7,508 nucleotides of DNA from Bacteroides sp. UBA939 (GTDB lineage Bacteria > Bacteroidota > Bacteroidia > Bacteroidales > Bacteroidaceae), in contig NZ_DBDF01000237.1 of NCBI RefSeq assembly GCF_002293435.1, positions 1-7,508 of the forward strand, written 5' to 3'. The notes under the pieces are model-generated. The model saw only the letters and a program-made list of their open reading frames with translations, was not told the DNA's origin and searched no databases. Position 1 is the first letter of the stretch, and every line of letters begins with the position of its first letter. This document shows positions 6,150 to 7,508 of the stretch, piece by piece. A program made the translations under genes and the position numbers.

Positions 6150-7463
6150 ATGAAAATAGCTATTGTCGGTACAGGGTATGTCGGTTTAGTGACCGGAACC
6201 TGTTTTGCAGAAATCGGCGTAAATGTAGTTTGCGTAGATACGAACAGTGAAAAAATAGAAGCATTAAAGAATGGTAATATTCCCATCTATGAAAATGGAT
6301 TGGAAGAGTTGGTGAACCGGAATGTAAAGGCAGGACGTCTGTGTTTTACTACTTCGCTGGAGAGTTGCCTGAATGAAATGGATGTTGTTTTCAGTGCTGT
6401 GGGTACTCCTCCTGATGAAGACGGCAGCGCCGACCTTAGTTATGTGTTGGCAGTTGCCCGTACCATCGGCCGCAATATGCAGAAGTATGTGTTGGTGGTA
6501 ACGAAGAGTACGGTTCCTGTAGGTACTGCAAAGAAAGTGCGCGCCGCTATTCAGGAAGAATTGGACAAACGGAATGTATGTATTGAATTTGATGTTGCGT
6601 CTAATCCTGAATTTCTGAAAGAAGGAAATGCTATCAATGATTTCATGAGTCCGGATCGCGTTGTTGTGGGAGTGGAGTCCGAACGTGCAAAGGAATTGAT
6701 GAGCAAACTCTACAAACCATTCTTGCTGAACAATTTCCGGGTAATCTATATGGATATTCCCTCAGCGGAGATGACGAAATATGCCGCTAATTCGATGCTT
6801 GCCACCCGTATCAGTTTTATGAATGACATCGCTAATCTTTGTGAACTGGTTGGGGCGGACGTCAATATGGTGCGTAGCGGCATTGGTTCGGATACCCGTA
6901 TTGGGCGTAAATTCCTCTATCCCGGTATCGGATATGGTGGTTCCTGCTTTCCTAAAGACGTGAAAGCGCTCATAAAGACAGCCGAGCAAAATGGTTATCA
7001 AATGCGGGTACTTCATGCGGTGGAAGAGGTGAATGAGCAGCAGAAAAGTATCTTGTTCGAAAAGTTACAAAAGTATTTCGACAATAAGCTGGAAGGTAAA
7101 ACAATAGCTATGTGGGGGCTGGCTTTTAAACCGGAGACCGATGATATGCGGGAGGCTCCTGCTTTGATACTGATAGACAAACTGCTCAAAGCCGGATGTG
7201 AAGTACGTGTTTATGATCCTGCGGCAATGGAGGAATGTCGCCGCCGTATAGGAGATGTTGTTTATTATGCAGCAGATATGTACGATGTTGTTCTGGATGC
7301 CGATGCGTTGATGTTGGTGACGGAATGGAAAGAATTCCGGTTACCTTCCTGGGCTGTCATCAAGAAAACGATGAAAAAGACCGTAGTACTGGATGGACGT
7401 AATATCTACGACAAAAAAGAGATGGAAGATCAGGGGTTTGTTTATCGTTGTATTGGGAAATAG
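6150..7463 (+). CDS. ugd: UDP-glucose 6-dehydrogenase
   Basis: NAD-dependent cytosolic enzyme that oxidises UDP-glucose twice to UDP-glucuronate, a precursor of acidic capsule sugars. The 437 residues carry the dinucleotide-binding GTGYVG (7-12) with an acidic residue at the end of the second strand (VCVD, D30), the STVPVGT loop (120-126), SNPEFLKEG (151-159), MTKYAAN with K210 and N214, and the active-site GYGGSCFPKD, where C266 is the catalytic thiol and D270 follows. The C-terminal UDP-binding domain shows WGLAFKPETDDMREAP (322-337) and DGRNIYD. Length and all key residues are intact. It begins three bases after the rfbC stop and is the last gene before a hairpin, so it probably closes the operon. 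A related enzyme acting on UDP-N-acetyl sugars is possible, but the motifs fit the glucose enzyme better. Nothing degenerate was seen. Confidence 0.95.
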   Translation: MKIAIVGTGYVGLVTGTCFAEIGVNVVCVDTNSEKIEALKNGNIPIYENGLEELVNRNVKAGRLCFTTSLESCLNEMDVVFSAVGTPPDEDGSADLSYVLAVARTIGRNMQKYVLVVTKSTVPVGTAKKVRAAIQEELDKRNVCIEFDVASNPEFLKEGNAINDFMSPDRVVVGVESERAKELMSKLYKPFLLNNFRVIYMDIPSAEMTKYAANSMLATRISFMNDIANLCELVGADVNMVRSGIGSDTRIGRKFLYPGIGYGGSCFPKDVKALIKTAEQNGYQMRVLHAVEEVNEQQKSILFEKLQKYFDNKLEGKTIAMWGLAFKPETDDMREAPALILIDKLLKAGCEVRVYDPAAMEECRRRIGDVVYYAADMYDVVLDADALMLVTEWKEFRLPSWAVIKKTMKKTVVLDGRNIYDKKEMEDQGFVYRCIGK

Positions 7464-7471
7464 ACAGTTTG

Positions 7472-7488
7472 GCGAAGCGAAGCTTCGC
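7472..7488 (+). terminator. hairpin after ugd, possible terminator
   Basis: GCGAAGC at 7472-7478 pairs perfectly with GCTTCGC at 7482-7488 around the loop GAA, nine bases after the ugd stop codon. The same bases contain a 12-base perfect palindrome, GCGAAGCTTCGC (7477-7488), because GCGAA is tandemly repeated, so two pairing registers exist. No uridine-rich run follows directly; the next bases are AGTGATTAGGG. Position and stem strength favour a terminator or 3'-end stabiliser. Confidence 0.5.
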
Positions 7489-7508
7489 AGTGATTAGGGT
7501 TTAGTGAT
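7489..7508. repeat. right copies of AT-rich motif
   Basis: AGTGATTA (7489-7496) and GTTTAGTGAT (7499-7508) share the AGTGAT core and are direct near-repeats of each other. Both are reverse complements of parts of the leader sequence at 45-56. The window ends inside the second copy, so its full extent cannot be seen. Confidence 0.4.

Noticed and set aside
1..7508. tRNA, rRNA, CRISPR, insertion sequences, invertible promoter repeats
   Set aside because: No cloverleaf, spaced-repeat array, transposase or long inverted repeat flanking a promoter was found by eye on either strand.

Overview
The window looks like the distal part of a capsular or exopolysaccharide biosynthesis operon from a member of the Bacteroidota, most likely Bacteroides or a close relative. 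The reasons are: the gene content; a Wzi-family outer-membrane protein of the type found in Bacteroides; start codons preceded by A-rich stretches instead of Shine-Dalgarno sequences; and exact TAnnTTTG boxes, the Bacteroidota primary sigma factor -7 element, placed just upstream of genes. The species is inferred from these traits only.

All seven genes lie on the + strand and are tightly packed. After a leader of about 128 bases (a GC-rich hairpin, a candidate promoter and AT-rich repeats) they are: a GT4 glycosyltransferase (129-1325); a radical SAM protein with a reduced SPASM/twitch-type C-terminus (1383-2396); a second GT4 glycosyltransferase (2402-3499); a short polyprenyl-phosphate sugar-phosphate transferase (about 3530-4159); a secreted Wzi-like capsule assembly protein (4162-5592); dTDP-4-dehydrorhamnose 3,5-epimerase RfbC/RmlC (5598-6146); and UDP-glucose 6-dehydrogenase (6150-7463). 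The last gene is followed by a 7-bp-stem hairpin and an AT-rich tail that partly mirrors the left leader. Most gaps between genes are 2-30 bases. The one exception is the 57-base gap between the first two genes, which holds a tandem 21-bp duplication and a second candidate promoter.

The genes cover several stages of one pathway. Ugd supplies UDP-glucuronate, and RfbC supplies a dTDP-6-deoxy-4-keto-hexose intermediate for a deoxysugar. The sugar-phosphate transferase starts the repeat unit on undecaprenyl phosphate. The two GT4 enzymes extend it on the cytoplasmic side. The Wzi-like protein would act at the outer membrane in surface assembly or attachment. The radical SAM protein is the least explained member; its cysteine pattern suggests modification of a sugar, a carrier or a peptide. 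Flippase, polymerase, export proteins, Upx-type regulators and the other dTDP-rhamnose genes are absent, so the locus must depend on genes outside the window.

No tRNA, rRNA, CRISPR array, insertion sequence or clear pseudogene was seen. No stretch over 300 bases lacks a gene. The most unusual points are the twitch-type radical SAM enzyme, the 21-bp duplication carrying the stop codon of the first gene, and the inverted AT-rich motif on both sides of the gene block.
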